From NCBI RefSeq assembly GCF_900129505.1, contig NZ_LT670818.1, positions 620,001-684,000 on the forward strand: a DNA stretch of 64,000 nt, read 5' to 3'. The stretch comes from Bradyrhizobium erythrophlei. GTDB lineage: Bacteria; Pseudomonadota; Alphaproteobacteria; Rhizobiales; Xanthobacteraceae. Position 1 is the stretch's first letter; every line of letters begins with the position of its first letter. The notes beneath the pieces were generated by a model. It searched no databases and was not told the DNA's origin. It worked only from the letters and a program-made list of their open reading frames with translations. The position numbers and the translations under genes were made by a program. Below are positions 1 through 11,382 of this stretch, piece by piece.

Positions 1-1658
1 ATCGTGGTCATGGACGGCTCCTCCGCAACGGTCTCATCGGCCGGCTTGTCCTGGCGCAGCCCCTTGAACGCAGCCTGCCTGATATTGCCGCCATCGGTGA
101 AGCCCGCGAATTCGATTTCGGCAACTAGTTCAGGCCGCAGCCAGTGCACGTCGCGGGTCTTGCGCGGCGCGTCCTTGCCGCCGAACGGACTTTGGTCGGA
201 GCTTGCGGCCTTCAGCGCCGGCATGATCCGTTTCACCGTGTCCTGGCCGAAGCCGGTGCCGACCATGCCGACAAAGGCCAGATGATCGCCGCGATAGACG
301 CCGGCCATCAGCGAGCGGAATTTGCCGCCCGTGGTCTTCCAGCCGCCGAGCACCACCTCCTGCCCGGCGCGGCATTTGGCCTTGGTCCAGCTCTCCGAGC
401 GGCCGGAACGATAGGGCGCGCCAAGTTTCTTGGAGACAATGCCCTCCAGCGACAGCTTGCACGCCGAGTCCAGGATGGCATCGCCGCCGCTTTCGAAATG
501 CTCGACATAGCGAATCGATTTTGCCTTTGACTTGGGGCGCGCCTCCAGCAGTTTTTTCAGGCGCACCTTTCGCTCGCCAAGCGGCAGGCGGCGTAAATCT
601 TCGTTATCGGCGAACAACAGATCGAACGCGTAGAAAATCAGCTCGTCGGTCTTGCCGTCGGAAATCGCGGCCTGCAGCGTCGAGAAATCCGGCGCGCCAT
701 CGTGATCGAGCGCGACGATCTCACCGTCGATCAGCACATCCGGAAGCGCGCTCCCCTCTTTCGCAATCGCACGAAACTTCTCCGTCCAGTCCAGTCCTTT
801 GCGCGTCTTGAGCGTGGCCTCGCCATCCTCGACGCGCAGCTGCACGCGATAGCCGTCGAATTTGATCTCGTGGCACCAGCCTTCCCCGCTCGGCGGCCGT
901 TCAACCGATGTGCAGAGTTCGGGTGCGACGAAATCAGGGATCGCGTCGACGGCTTTTCCCTTCAACTCCTTTGCCGGCGGAACATAGGAGATGACGTCGT
1001 CGCCGCGGTTCGAATGCCAGACCGCGTCGGCGCGCGCGCGCGTGGTCTTGGCCGTCATGAACGGCTTTGGCGCCTTGCCCTTGCCGCTTGCGATCTGATC
1101 CATGCTGCGTCCCGAGGCGACGGATTGGTCCTCCTCCAGGATCTTGTTGGCCTTGCCTTCCCTGGCGTATTCGTCGCGGTGCTTGATCAAGAGCCAGTTG
1201 GTGCGCTTGCCTCCTGTGCGGTCGTGGCGCATCCGCACCAGGACCCAGCTGCCATGCAGCTTGTCGCCGTGCAGGGTGAATTTCAGGTCGCCCTTCTTGA
1301 AACCTTTCTCGGGATCGTCGGATTCCCAATAGCCGCGGTCCCAGAGCAAAACAGTGCCGCCGCCATATTCGCGCTCGGGAATGGTGCCTTCGAAATCGCC
1401 GTAATCCAGCGGGTGATCCTCGACCTCGACCGCCAGGCGCTTGTCGTGCGGATCGAGCGAGGGCCCTTTTGTAACGGCCCAGGACTTGAAGACGCCGTTG
1501 AACTCCAGCCTCAAATCGTAGTGCAGCCGGGTCGCGTCGTGCTTCTGGATCACGAACCGGCGCCGCTTCGAGGGCTTGACCGGAATGTCGCCGCTGGGCT
1601 CGGCGGTCTTCTCGAAATCCCTTTTTTTCCGGTAGGTCGAGAGTTTTTTCAAGGCCAC
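1..1658 (-). CDS. ligD: ATP-dependent DNA ligase D, 5' part (runs off the left edge)
   Basis: LigD seals double-strand breaks in bacterial non-homologous end joining together with Ku. About 552 residues are visible, open to the window edge. The N-terminal part (about residues 15-150) is the 3'-phosphoesterase module, with the family signatures HDATRLHYD and [12 protein letters not shown]. It is followed by the ATP-dependent ligase core with the nucleotidyl-acceptor motif KFDG near residue 266 (inside HEIKFDGYR) and the OB-fold region beyond it. The polymerase domain expected at the C-terminus lies outside the window. The chosen start is a GTG at 1658; a TTG two codons upstream is also possible. 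The gene diverges from a Ku remnant, which is the usual ligD/ku neighbourhood. Identity is firm; the start is less so. Confidence 0.9.
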   Translation of the reverse strand, partial: MALKKLSTYRKKRDFEKTAEPSGDIPVKPSKRRRFVIQKHDATRLHYDLRLEFNGVFKSWAVTKGPSLDPHDKRLAVEVEDHPLDYGDFEGTIPEREYGGGTVLLWDRGYWESDDPEKGFKKGDLKFTLHGDKLHGSWVLVRMRHDRTGGKRTNWLLIKHRDEYAREGKANKILEEDQSVASGRSMDQIASGKGKAPKPFMTAKTTRARADAVWHSNRGDDVISYVPPAKELKGKAVDAIPDFVAPELCTSVERPPSGEGWCHEIKFDGYRVQLRVEDGEATLKTRKGLDWTEKFRAIAKEGSALPDVLIDGEIVALDHDGAPDFSTLQAAISDGKTDELIFYAFDLLFADNEDLRRLPLGERKVRLKKLLEARPKSKAKSIRYVEHFESGGDAILDSACKLSLEGIVSKKLGAPYRSGRSESWTKAKCRAGQEVVLGGWKTTGGKFRSLMAGVYRGDHLAFVGMVGTGFGQDTVKRIMPALKAASSDQSPFGGKDAPRKTRDVHWLRPELVAEIEFAGFTDGGNIRQAAFKGLRQDKPADETVAEEPSMTT

Positions 1659-1779
1659 GATCAAACCCGTACAGATGAGTATCGGCACCTCGCACGGCGA
1701 GAGGCGCCCGGAACCGAAACCTGTAACAGCCGTTGAAGTTCCGGAATTCCCTGCCGCAAAGCCAATTTTGGAGATTGTA

Positions 1780-1980
1780 ATGGCCGCCCGCCCCTATTGG
1801 AAAGGGTCCTTGAAGCTTTCCCTCGTGTCCTGCCCCGTCCTGCTCTATCCAGCTTCGACCAATGTTGAAAAAACCCGCTTCCACATGATCAACAAGGAAG
1901 CCGATGGATTGCTTCGCGGAGCCTGTCATCGGGCGGCGCTTTGCGCCGACCCGTTGGCTCGCAATGACGATTTTAAATAA
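1780..1980 (+). pseudogene. ku: Ku protein, N-terminal remnant
   Basis: The first 40 or so residues match the start of bacterial Ku closely ([16 protein letters not shown], then CPVLLYPAS and KTRFHMINKE). A full Ku has roughly 260-300 residues. Homology stops at about position 1902, where the reading frame enters an intergenic repeat (GGATTGCTTCG... CTCGCAATGACG) and ends at 1980 after 26 unrelated residues. No further Ku sequence is seen downstream; the next gene is a small basic protein on the other strand. What is seen is a truncation by deletion or repeat-mediated rearrangement. Inference: this copy cannot make a functional Ku, so the adjacent LigD would depend on another Ku copy elsewhere in the genome. 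Confidence 0.85.
1903..1977. repeat. Intergenic GGATTGCTTCG/CGCAATGACG repeat
   Basis: The stretch begins ATGGATTGCTTCGCGGAG and ends GGCTCGCAATGACGATTTT. The same two ends occur at 6854-6935 between kdpB and kdpC. This is a dispersed non-coding repeat in this genome. Here it sits exactly at the breakpoint of the truncated Ku gene. Confidence 0.65.
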
Positions 1981-1990
1981 CGCCTGCCCG

Positions 1991-2194
1991 CTACCTTTTG
2001 GCTTTACGCTTCTTCGACGTCTTCTTAGGTACCTTCGCTCCCATGGCCCTCGCCTCGGACAGGCCGATAGCGATGGCCTGCTTGCGGCTCTTGACCTTGC
2101 GGCCGGAGCGGCCGCTCTTCAGCGTGCCGGCCTTGCGCTTCTTCATCGCGCGGCCGACCTTGGCGGCGGCCTTCTTGGAATCCTTTCGTGCCAT
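1991..2194 (-). CDS. Small basic protein, DUF6496-like
   Basis: A 67-residue, very lysine/arginine-rich protein. The central part (KSGRSGRKVKSRKQAIAIGL followed by SEARAMGAKVP) matches my recollection of the DUF6496 family, found in many proteobacteria and often near ligD/ku or stress genes. No membrane segment or signal peptide is seen. Its charge suggests nucleic-acid binding, but no function is established. The coding direction is opposite to the ku remnant, and it ends only 10 bp after that remnant's stop. A plausible upstream region lies at 2195-2266. Confidence 0.75.
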   Translation of the reverse strand: MARKDSKKAAAKVGRAMKKRKAGTLKSGRSGRKVKSRKQAIAIGLSEARAMGAKVPKKTSKKRKAKR

Positions 2195-2266
2195 GACATT
2201 TCTCCCGATTGCGGGAAAATAATCTTCGCCGACGTTGATGGTTCCCCGTCGGATTCCGCTCGCCTG

Positions 2267-2707
2267 TCAGGCGATTGCCGAATAGAGCTCCGACATGGTC
2301 TTCGCGCCCCGCAACCGGGCGAGCGTCTCCGGCGCTCTCAATGCGCGGGCGACCAAAGCAAGCGCGGCGAGCGCTTCATGCTCCACCGCCGCGGGCAACA
2401 GCAGAACAAAGACGATGTCGACCGCCTGTCCGTCGATGGCGTCGAATTCGATCGGCGATTTGAGCCTCGCGAGCAACCCGTGGGGCCGCTGCAATTCCGG
2501 CAGCCGGGCATGCGGAATGGCGACGCCCTTGCCGATCCCGGTCGATCCCAATTCTTCCCGCTTGAGCAGATAGGAGGCGACCTGATCGGCAGGCAGGCCG
2601 AGACCGGCCGCCGCCTTGGCCGCGAATTCCTGCAGCAGCAGCGGCTTTCCGGAAGTCCGCACGTCGATCATGACGTCGGCCGGCGACAGCAGATCGGATA
2701 TTTTCAT
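2267..2707 (-). CDS. PTS IIA (PtsN/EIIA-Ntr-like) protein
   Basis: A 146-residue EIIA domain of the fructose/nitrogen PTS type. The phosphorylatable histidine lies in GKGVAIPHAR, and the context KREELGSTGIGKG is typical. The start MKISDLLSP at 2707 was chosen over an upstream ATG at 2761, because EIIA-Ntr proteins normally begin with this segment. It lies directly downstream of kdpE on the same strand. In E. coli and rhizobia EIIA-Ntr controls potassium uptake by binding TrkA and KdpD. A dedicated PtsN-like protein at the end of a kdp operon therefore suggests a local regulator of KdpD. That link is inference from position and known biology. Confidence 0.85.
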   Translation of the reverse strand: MKISDLLSPADVMIDVRTSGKPLLLQEFAAKAAAGLGLPADQVASYLLKREELGSTGIGKGVAIPHARLPELQRPHGLLARLKSPIEFDAIDGQAVDIVFVLLLPAAVEHEALAALALVARALRAPETLARLRGAKTMSELYSAIA

Positions 2708-2776
2708 GGTCGCTCCACGAGCACGCATCGCCATAAGCATCGATCGGACCTGGGATGGCAAGATGGATTTGACGAA

Positions 2777-3466
2777 CTAGTCCGGCGCACGCAGCCGATA
2801 ACCGATGCCGGTCTCCGTCAGCACGAATTGCGGACGCTCCGGGTCGGTTTCGATCTTCTGCCGGAGTTGCCGCACATAGACCCTCAGATACTGCGCATCC
2901 GTCAGTTCGTCCCACAATTCCTTCAACAGGAAGCGGTGGGTCAGCACCTTGCCGGCGTGCTGCACCAGCACGCGCAGCAATTCGTATTCCTTGGGCGACA
3001 GCTTGACCTCCTTGTCGCCGACCTTGACGATGCGCCGCACCAGGTCGACGGTGAGATCGCCGGTCCGGAACACCGGACGCTCGCCATGGACCTGCAATTG
3101 ATGCCGCAGCGCCGCGCGCATGCGGGCGAGCAACTCGTCCATTCCGAACGGCTTGGTCAGATAGTCGTCGGCGCCGAGATCGAGCGCCTGGACCTTGCCG
3201 GCCTCGTCGCCGCGGCTCGACAGCACCACGATCGGCACGCTGTCGTTGCGGCCGCGGATCATGCGCAGCAATTCGTGGCCCTGGATATCTGGCAGGCCGA
3301 GATCGAGAATGATCATCGCGGGGTTCTGCGCCAGCAGTTCCAGCGCCAGCTTGCCGTTGGAGGCTTCGAGGATCTCGTAGCCCTGCGTACTCAAGCCCAT
3401 CCGCAGCAATTTACGGATCGGCGGCTCGTCGTCGATGACAAGGACTTTTATCGGTGTGGCGGTCAT
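2777..3466 (-). CDS. kdpE: KdpE response regulator
   Basis: A 229-residue OmpR-family regulator: a receiver domain (acidic pair IDDE near residue 11, phospho-acceptor Asp55 in ILDLGLPD, conserved Lys in YLTKPF) followed by a winged-helix DNA-binding domain from about residue 130. It is the partner of KdpD and activates the kdp promoter when potassium is low or osmotic stress is high. It overlaps the end of kdpD by 4 bp, so the two are likely translationally coupled. It is ordinary in length and motifs. Confidence 0.97.
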   Translation of the reverse strand: MTATPIKVLVIDDEPPIRKLLRMGLSTQGYEILEASNGKLALELLAQNPAMIILDLGLPDIQGHELLRMIRGRNDSVPIVVLSSRGDEAGKVQALDLGADDYLTKPFGMDELLARMRAALRHQLQVHGERPVFRTGDLTVDLVRRIVKVGDKEVKLSPKEYELLRVLVQHAGKVLTHRFLLKELWDELTDAQYLRVYVRQLRQKIETDPERPQFVLTETGIGYRLRAPD

Positions 3467-6186
3467 GCGGCGGTATCCAGCGCGTTCGAGGCCGCCGGGA
3501 TTGGGAGGCGGATGGTCAGCACCGCGCCGCTGCGATCGCCGCGGTTGGCGGCCAAGATCGTGCCACGCATCGCCTCGACGAAGCCGCGGGAAATCGCCAG
3601 CCCGAGGCCGGTGCCGGGGCGGACATGGTCGCCCTTTTGGGCGCGATAGAACTTGTCGAAGATACTGTCCAGCTCCCCCGGCGGGATGCCCTCGCCCTCG
3701 TCGATGACCTGGAGAACCACCTTGTCCCGCTCGCGCTGGGTTCGGATCGATATCGTAGTGTCGGCGGGGGCGTATTTCGCCGCGTTGTCGAGCAGATTGA
3801 AAAGCACTTGCTCGAACAGCACCGCATCAAGCTCCAGCATCGGCAGATCGGCGGCGAGCTCAAGCGAGACGGTGTGTTGTACCAGGATCTTGCTGGCACG
3901 CCGCAGCGCGCTGCCGATAATCTCGCCGATATCGTGGGGCGCAGTGTTCGGCACGATGGCGCCGGATTCAAGCTTGGTCATGTCCAGCAGATTGGCGATG
4001 AAGCGATTGAGCCGTTCGGATTCGTCGATCACGGTAGCCAGGAGATCGCGCTTCTGGGTGTCGCTGAGGCCGCTTTCGAGATCCCGCATCGTCGAGGCAG
4101 CACCGAGCACCGACGCCAGCGGCGTCTTGAGATCGTGCGAGATCGAGGTCAACAGGGCCGAGCGCAGGCGCTCAGATTCCACGGTGCGCTTGACGCGGTC
4201 CATGTCCTCGACCAGCAGCACGCGCTCGATCGCGAGCGCGCCCTGGTCGACCAGCGCGTCGAGCAGCCGGCGCTGGTCCGGGGTCAGCAGCGGACCGGTC
4301 CTGTCGTCGTCGATGCCGATGACGCCGATCGGCCCGCGCCCGGTGCGCATCGGCAGGAACAGCCGCTTGGCCCCGGGCAGCGTATCCGAGCCGCGCCCGG
4401 CCGGCCGGTCGTTGCTCCATGCCCAGTTGGCGGCCGCCAGATCGGCCTTGTCGATTTCATCCTCGGGCGGGTAGCCGGCCTTGACGGTGAGCACGCCTTG
4501 CTCGGGCAACAACAGCACCACCCGCACTTTCAGCATCAGCGCGGTCTGGTAAGCGGTCGCCCACAATACATCGTCGAGCGTCGCGGTGCCCGCGAGCTTG
4601 CGGCTGAAGGCGTAAAGCGATTCGGTGGTGCGCACCCTGCCGATCGCGGTAACAGCCTGGGTTCGCACGCGCGCCGCGACATTGGAAACCAGGATGGCGA
4701 TCAGCATGAAGAAGAAGAACGCCGCGATGTTGGTCGGATCGGTGATGGTGAAGGTATAGACCGGCGGCAGGAAGAAGAAATTGTAGCACAACGAAGCCGC
4801 GACGCTGGCCAGCACCGACGGCCACAGCCCGTAGCGGACCGCCACGCTCACCACCGCCGTGATGAACACCAGATCGACGTTTTCGACACCGAAATACGGC
4901 TTGATCAGTTCGGCGGCACCAAGGCCAACGGCCACGATCAAGAGCGCAAACAGATACGGCTTGGAGTCGAACGGTTCGGGGCGCGCCGCCGTCTGCACCG
5001 CGGTCTTGGCGGTGGGCCCGGCAGGCAGTTCGTCGCCGGGAATCACATGCACGCTGATGTTGCCGGCGCGCCGCACCAGGTCATGCACCACCGAGCCACG
5101 CATCAGTTCGAACCACCAAGAACGTGTCGACTTGCCGATGACGATCTGGGTGTCGTTATTGGCCTGGGCGAAATTGATGACGTCATCGGCAATGCGCCGT
5201 CCGACTCCGGGAATGGTGAGCGCCTCGCCTCCCAGCGCCTCCGCGAGCCGCAGCGTATCGGCCAGCCGGTCACGCTGCTCGTCGGTCAATTGCAGGCTGC
5301 GCCGCGTCTCGATGCTGATCGCCGTCCAGGGCGCATGCAGCCGGTCCGCAAGCCGCTTGGTGTAGCGCACGAGCCCCGCCGACCGGGGATCTTCGCTGAC
5401 GCAGACCAGCACGCGCTCGCCCGCCGCCCAGGGCCCGGCGATGGCGTTGGCCTGCATGTGGGTCAGCAGCTGTTCGTCGACCCGGTCGGCAGTGCGGCGC
5501 AACGCCAGCTCGCGCAATGCGGTCAGATTGCCCGGCGAGAAATAATGCTCCAGCGCCCGCTCGGCCTGCTTGGGGACGTAGACCTTGCCTTCCTTGAGCC
5601 GCTGGATCAGGTCGTCGGGCGTCAGGTCGATCAGTTCGATGGCGTCCGCGCGGTCGAACACCGAATCCGGCACGGTCTCGCGCACCCGGACATGCGTGAT
5701 CTGCGCGACCACATCGTTGAGACTCTCGATATGCTGGATGTTGACCGCGGTGTAGACGTCGATGCCGCGCGAAAGCAGCTCCTCGACATCGAGATAGCGC
5801 TTGGGATGGCGGCTGCCTGGAGCGTTGGTGTGGGCGAGCTCATCGACCAGTGCGATCTGCGGATGGCGCGCGATCAGCCCGTCGAGGTCCATCTCCTCGA
5901 GAATCTGGTCCTTGTATTCCAGCCGCTTGCGCGGCACGACTTCAAGCCCGTGCAGCAGCACCTCGGTTTCCGCCCGGCCGTGGGTTTCGACCACGCCGAC
6001 CACGACATCGGCGCCGGCCTTCAGTTTGGCGTGCGCGCTTTGCAGCATCTCATAGGTCTTGCCGACGCCGGGGGCGGCACCGACGAAGATCTTGAGCCGG
6101 CCCAGGCGGCTGTCCTCGCGCCGGGCTGCTTCCAGCAGAGCTTCCGGCGAGGGTCGTTGTTCGGGATCGCGGCGCTGCTGGACCAT
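3463..6186 (-). CDS. kdpD: KdpD potassium-sensing histidine kinase
   Basis: 907 residues with the full KdpD layout. The cytoplasmic KdpD domain has a Walker A motif GAAPGVGKT at residues 36-44. A universal-stress-protein-like segment follows around 250-370, then a four-helix DUF4118 membrane block around 400-500 (includes CYNFFFLPP), a GAF-like region, and a HisKA domain with the phospho-histidine in SHDLKTPLAS near residue 684. A HATPase_c domain closes the protein, with DEGEGIPPGE and a GTGLGL lid. It senses potassium/turgor and phosphorylates KdpE. It follows kdpC with a 42 bp gap and overlaps kdpE by 4 bp, placing the sensor at the end of its own target operon. Confidence 0.97.
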   Translation of the reverse strand: MVQQRRDPEQRPSPEALLEAARREDSRLGRLKIFVGAAPGVGKTYEMLQSAHAKLKAGADVVVGVVETHGRAETEVLLHGLEVVPRKRLEYKDQILEEMDLDGLIARHPQIALVDELAHTNAPGSRHPKRYLDVEELLSRGIDVYTAVNIQHIESLNDVVAQITHVRVRETVPDSVFDRADAIELIDLTPDDLIQRLKEGKVYVPKQAERALEHYFSPGNLTALRELALRRTADRVDEQLLTHMQANAIAGPWAAGERVLVCVSEDPRSAGLVRYTKRLADRLHAPWTAISIETRRSLQLTDEQRDRLADTLRLAEALGGEALTIPGVGRRIADDVINFAQANNDTQIVIGKSTRSWWFELMRGSVVHDLVRRAGNISVHVIPGDELPAGPTAKTAVQTAARPEPFDSKPYLFALLIVAVGLGAAELIKPYFGVENVDLVFITAVVSVAVRYGLWPSVLASVAASLCYNFFFLPPVYTFTITDPTNIAAFFFFMLIAILVSNVAARVRTQAVTAIGRVRTTESLYAFSRKLAGTATLDDVLWATAYQTALMLKVRVVLLLPEQGVLTVKAGYPPEDEIDKADLAAANWAWSNDRPAGRGSDTLPGAKRLFLPMRTGRGPIGVIGIDDDRTGPLLTPDQRRLLDALVDQGALAIERVLLVEDMDRVKRTVESERLRSALLTSISHDLKTPLASVLGAASTMRDLESGLSDTQKRDLLATVIDESERLNRFIANLLDMTKLESGAIVPNTAPHDIGEIIGSALRRASKILVQHTVSLELAADLPMLELDAVLFEQVLFNLLDNAAKYAPADTTISIRTQRERDKVVLQVIDEGEGIPPGELDSIFDKFYRAQKGDHVRPGTGLGLAISRGFVEAMRGTILAANRGDRSGAVLTIRLPIPAASNALDTAA

Positions 6187-6228
6187 ATGGCGAATATAGT
6201 CCTCAGGGCCGGCGCGGCCTAGCCTCGG

Positions 6229-6834
6229 TCACTTGGAAGCCGCAGCGTCCAGCGCCAGGTTCAGCGCCAACACGTTGACCCGGGGTTCGCCGAGCAATCC
6301 GGCAAGGCGGCCCTGGGTGTTTTCGTTAACCAAGGCGCGGACGCGATCCTCCGGCATATTGCGCGCTTTGGCAACGCGCGGCACCTGGAACAGCGCCGCA
6401 TCCGGCGAGATATCGGGATCGAGGCCGCTCGCCGAAGTGGTGACGAGATCGATCGGAACGTCCGCCTTGGGATTCTCGGCCTTCAGCTTCTCGACGTCTT
6501 CCTTGACCCGGTCGTCCAGCGCCTTGCTGGTCGGGCCGAGGTTGGAGCCGCCCGAATTGGCCGCATTGTAGGGTGCGGGAACGGTCTTGGTGGAATCGGC
6601 CGGGTCCGGCGCCGTGGTCGCAGAGGGCCGGCCATGGAAGTATTTGTCGTCCTTGAATTCCTGCCCGATCAGGGCAGAGCCGACCACCTTGCCGTCCCGC
6701 TCGATCAGGCTGCCCTGCGCCTGCTTCGGGAAGATCACGCCGGCGATCGCGGTCATCGCGAGCGGATAGGCAAGCCCGGTGATCGCGGTCAACAGCACCA
6801 GGATCAGGATGGCGGGGCGAATTTCTTTCAACAT
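6229..6834 (-). CDS. kdpC: KdpC potassium-transporting ATPase C subunit
   Basis: 201 residues with one N-terminal membrane helix (about residues 8-30) and a periplasmic domain. Family motifs include LIGQEF, the FHGRPSA segment and the late [10 protein letters not shown] region. KdpC stabilises the KdpA-KdpB complex and raises potassium affinity. The start [10 protein letters not shown] at 6834 was chosen because an upstream ATG at 6891 would add 19 residues encoded by the intergenic repeat. It is separated from kdpB by about 107 bp occupied by a long inverted repeat, whereas the other kdp genes are packed closely. Confidence 0.96.
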   Translation of the reverse strand: MLKEIRPAILILVLLTAITGLAYPLAMTAIAGVIFPKQAQGSLIERDGKVVGSALIGQEFKDDKYFHGRPSATTAPDPADSTKTVPAPYNAANSGGSNLGPTSKALDDRVKEDVEKLKAENPKADVPIDLVTTSASGLDPDISPDAALFQVPRVAKARNMPEDRVRALVNENTQGRLAGLLGEPRVNVLALNLALDAAASK

Positions 6835-6853
6835 GACAGGTCTCCGGTTTTTC

Positions 6854-6935
6854 CGTCCTTGCGAGCGAAGCGAAGCAATCCATGGCAGCAAGGAAAATGT
6901 GGATTGCTTCGTCGCTTCGCTCCTCGCAATGACGA
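6854..6935. repeat. Long inverted repeat between kdpB and kdpC
   Basis: The left arm (CGTCCTTGCGAGCGAAGCGA then AGCAATCC, from 6854) is nearly the reverse complement of the right arm (GGATTGCTTCG, then CTCGCAATGACG, to about 6934). The arms are separated by a short spacer, so the transcript could fold into a long hairpin. The right arm matches the repeat at the Ku breakpoint (1903-1977). It lies inside the kdp operon, so it might act as a processing or attenuation element. Confidence 0.75.
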
Positions 6936-6941
6936 TTAAGG

Positions 6942-9047
<2,106 letters not shown>

Positions 9048-9072
9048 GGACGTAACTCCGAAATGAGTTCGA

Positions 9073-10776
9073 TCAGAACAGGGTATTGGAGAGCGACGCG
9101 AGGTGCTCGACGATCGGCCCAAGCGCCAGCGCCGGGAAGAAGGTGAGACCGCCGATGATCAGGATCACGCCGACCACGAGGCCCACGAACAGGCCGCCCG
9201 TCGTCGGCAAGGTACCGGCGGACGGCGGGATCGACTTCTTGCCGGCCAGCGAGCCGGCCATGGCCATTGCCGGCACGATCATGAAGAAGCGGCCGACGAA
9301 CATCGCGCTGGCGAGCGTCAGGTTGTAGAAGAAAGTGTTGCCGGTGAGGCCCGCGAAGGCCGAGCCGTTGTTGCCGGTCGACGAGGTGTAGGCATAGAGC
9401 ACCTCGGTGAAGCCGTGCGGGCCGGCGTTGGCCATCGAGGCGACGGCCGGCGGAAACACCACGGCGACCGCGGTCCAGCCCAGATACATCAGCGGCAGCA
9501 CCAGGATCGCGAGCATCGCCATCTTGACCTCGCGCGCCTCGATCTTCTTGCCGACATATTCCGGCGTGCGGCCGACCATCAGGCCGGCGACGAAGATCGA
9601 GATGACGACGAAAATCAGCATGCCGTAGAGGCCGGCGCCGACGCCGCCGACGATGATCTCGCCGAGCTGCATGTTGATCAGCGGGATCATGCCGCCGAGC
9701 GCGGTGAAGCTGTCATGCATGGCGTTGACGGCGCCGCAGGAGGCGGCGGTGGTGATGACGGCGAACAGCGAGGAGGCGACGATGCCGAAGCGGACTTCCT
9801 TGCCTTCCATGTTACCGCCGGAAAGCCCGAGCGCATGCATCGCGGTGGTGCCGCCCGCTTCCGCCCAATAGGCGACGGCGACGCCCGCAATGAACAGCAC
9901 GCCCATCACGCCAAGGATCGCCCAGCCCTGCTTCTGGTTGCCGACCATGCGGCCGAACACATTGGTGAGCGCGGCGCCGATCGCGAAGATCGAGATCATT
10001 TGCACGAAGTTAGACAGCGCGGTCGGGTTCTCGAACGGGTGCGCGGCGTTGGCGTTGAAGAAGCCGCCGCCATTGGTGCCGAGCATTTTTATCGCAATCT
10101 GCGAGGCCACCGGGCCGACGGCGATGGTCTGCTTGGCACCCTCCAGCGTGGTGGCGTCAACGTAGGCGCCGAGCGTCTGCGGAATGCCCTGCCAGACCAG
10201 GAACAGCGTATAGACGACGCAGATCGGCAGCAGCACATAGAGCGTGCAGCGGGTCACGTCGACCCAGAAATTGCCGATAGTGCGCATCGAGGAGCGGGAA
10301 AAGCCGCGGATCAGGGCCACCGCGAGTGCGATGCCGGTCGCCGCCGACAGGAAGTTCTGGTGCGTCAAGCCCACCATCTGCACCAAATAGGACAGCGTGC
10401 TCTCGCCGCCGTAGTTCTGCCAGTTGGTGTTGGTGATGAAGCTGATTGCGGTGTTGAAGGACAGGTCTTCGGCGACCGCCGATTGCTCCGCCGGATTGAA
10501 CGGCAGCAAGGCCTGCAGCCGCATAAGGCCATAGATGATGAGGAAGCCGCCGACATGGAACAGCAGCATGGCGACCGTATAGGTCAGCCAATGCTGCTCG
10601 CGTCTCTCGTCGACACCGCCGACCCAGTATAGCCCTGCCTCGACCGGCCGCAGGACCGGCGACAGGAAGGTGCGCTCGCCGTTGAAGACGCGCGTCATGT
10701 AGAAGCCAAGCGGCTTGGCCAGCGCGACGATGATGGCGCAGAACAGAATGATTTGAATCCAGCCAATGGCGGTCAT
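9073..10776 (-). CDS. kdpA: KdpA potassium-binding channel subunit
   Basis: 567 residues, entirely membrane-embedded, with about ten hydrophobic helices. It carries the repeated potassium-filter segments of the family: the [10 protein letters not shown] region, [14 protein letters not shown], and [14 protein letters not shown]. KdpA is the ion-conducting subunit that binds potassium with micromolar affinity. Length and motifs are standard. It is preceded by kdpF with a 48 bp gap and followed closely by kdpB. Confidence 0.98.
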   Translation of the reverse strand: MTAIGWIQIILFCAIIVALAKPLGFYMTRVFNGERTFLSPVLRPVEAGLYWVGGVDERREQHWLTYTVAMLLFHVGGFLIIYGLMRLQALLPFNPAEQSAVAEDLSFNTAISFITNTNWQNYGGESTLSYLVQMVGLTHQNFLSAATGIALAVALIRGFSRSSMRTIGNFWVDVTRCTLYVLLPICVVYTLFLVWQGIPQTLGAYVDATTLEGAKQTIAVGPVASQIAIKMLGTNGGGFFNANAAHPFENPTALSNFVQMISIFAIGAALTNVFGRMVGNQKQGWAILGVMGVLFIAGVAVAYWAEAGGTTAMHALGLSGGNMEGKEVRFGIVASSLFAVITTAASCGAVNAMHDSFTALGGMIPLINMQLGEIIVGGVGAGLYGMLIFVVISIFVAGLMVGRTPEYVGKKIEAREVKMAMLAILVLPLMYLGWTAVAVVFPPAVASMANAGPHGFTEVLYAYTSSTGNNGSAFAGLTGNTFFYNLTLASAMFVGRFFMIVPAMAMAGSLAGKKSIPPSAGTLPTTGGLFVGLVVGVILIIGGLTFFPALALGPIVEHLASLSNTLF

Positions 10777-10824
10777 GGTGGTGTGCCTTTAGGAGTTACG
10801 CAGGGTTCGGTTGCGCGGGCGCGG

Positions 10825-10914
10825 TCAGAACCGCTCGGGCCGCAGCAGGGCGTAGGTCAAATAAAACAGCAGGCCCAACGAGACGAGACCGGCGAGCGAA
10901 TAATCGAAGATCAT
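10825..10914 (-). CDS. kdpF: KdpF small membrane subunit
   Basis: A 29-residue single-helix peptide (starts MIFDYSLAG, ends LLRPERF), the classic KdpF form that stabilises the KdpABC complex. A purine-rich ribosome binding site (AGGGAGAG) lies 5 bp upstream of the ATG. Longer upstream starts in this frame lie inside the next small gene and are unlikely. Too short for most gene finders but well supported by position directly ahead of kdpA. Confidence 0.93.
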   Translation of the reverse strand: MIFDYSLAGLVSLGLLFYLTYALLRPERF

Positions 10915-10925
10915 GGTATCTCTCC

Positions 10926-11009
10926 CTAAAGCCGTTCGCAGGCGTAGGCGTAGCCTATGCCCAATACGAAGAGCCCAAAGCCGAGGGCCAGCATGACGAC
11001 GTCCCACAT
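10926..11009 (-). CDS. 27-residue membrane peptide heading the kdp operon
   Basis: A tiny ORF (starts MWDVVMLALG, ends YAYACERL) with one hydrophobic helix covering nearly its whole length. An AAGGAG ribosome binding site lies 8 bp before the ATG. It ends 11 bp before the kdpF start, so it is the first gene of the operon. It is not KdpF, which follows, but has the same single-helix build and a short charged C-terminus. I recall similar peptides before kdpF in other Bradyrhizobium genomes, but no named function. It may be a second small Kdp subunit or a regulator of KdpD; both are inference. Confidence 0.7.
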   Translation of the reverse strand: MWDVVMLALGFGLFVLGIGYAYACERL

Positions 11010-11382
11010 GACAAAGCTCCTTGTCGCGCTTGTTCGATGCGCAGCCTGTGCGCGTTCTGGGGAAGGCGGCTTGCGATGGATCAATCGGAGGATCGAACGC
11101 GCGATCCTGGCCTTACCCGTATCAGTGGGGGTGAAGTGCCACCCGGCGCATAGGTTTTCGAGGCGGACGGGCAACAAATCTTATAGGAATTTCATAAATG
11201 CCCGCCGGCGTTAGGTTCGCCGGACGGCGTGGCGCGGCGTCCGGACCGCCCGGCGGGGTGCCTTGACGTCTTTATGATATCTTTATTTCTCGGGCCCTCG
11301 CCCCACCTCGTTTTCAAATGGCGCTTTGGCCATCTTGCAAGAGCGGCCGCTGCAAGCCGCCGCATCCCATGCGAGATCGACC
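11010..11382. other. Divergent intergenic region upstream of the kdp operon
   Basis: About 370 bp between the first kdp-operon peptide (leftwards) and a hypothetical gene (rightwards). It must hold the kdp promoter and a KdpE site, but I could not assign a convincing KdpE box by eye. A weak FNR/FixK-like match (TTGCG-N4-ATCAA at 11071-11084) has one degenerate half. An AT-rich stretch GATATCTTTATTTC at 11275-11288 could be a promoter for either side. Confidence 0.4.

Noticed and set aside
1904..3649. Plus-strand frame of about 580 codons
   Set aside because: Antisense shadow of the PTS IIA and kdpE genes; begins inside the Ku remnant and repeat.
3454..6222. Long plus-strand open frame (over 900 codons) across kdpD
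   Set aside because: It is the antisense shadow of kdpD; its product is low-complexity and rich in Arg/His/Gln, and kdpD matches its family along the entire length.
11071..11084. FNR/FixK box TTGCG-N4-ATCAA
   Set aside because: One half-site deviates at two of five positions; not enough to call.
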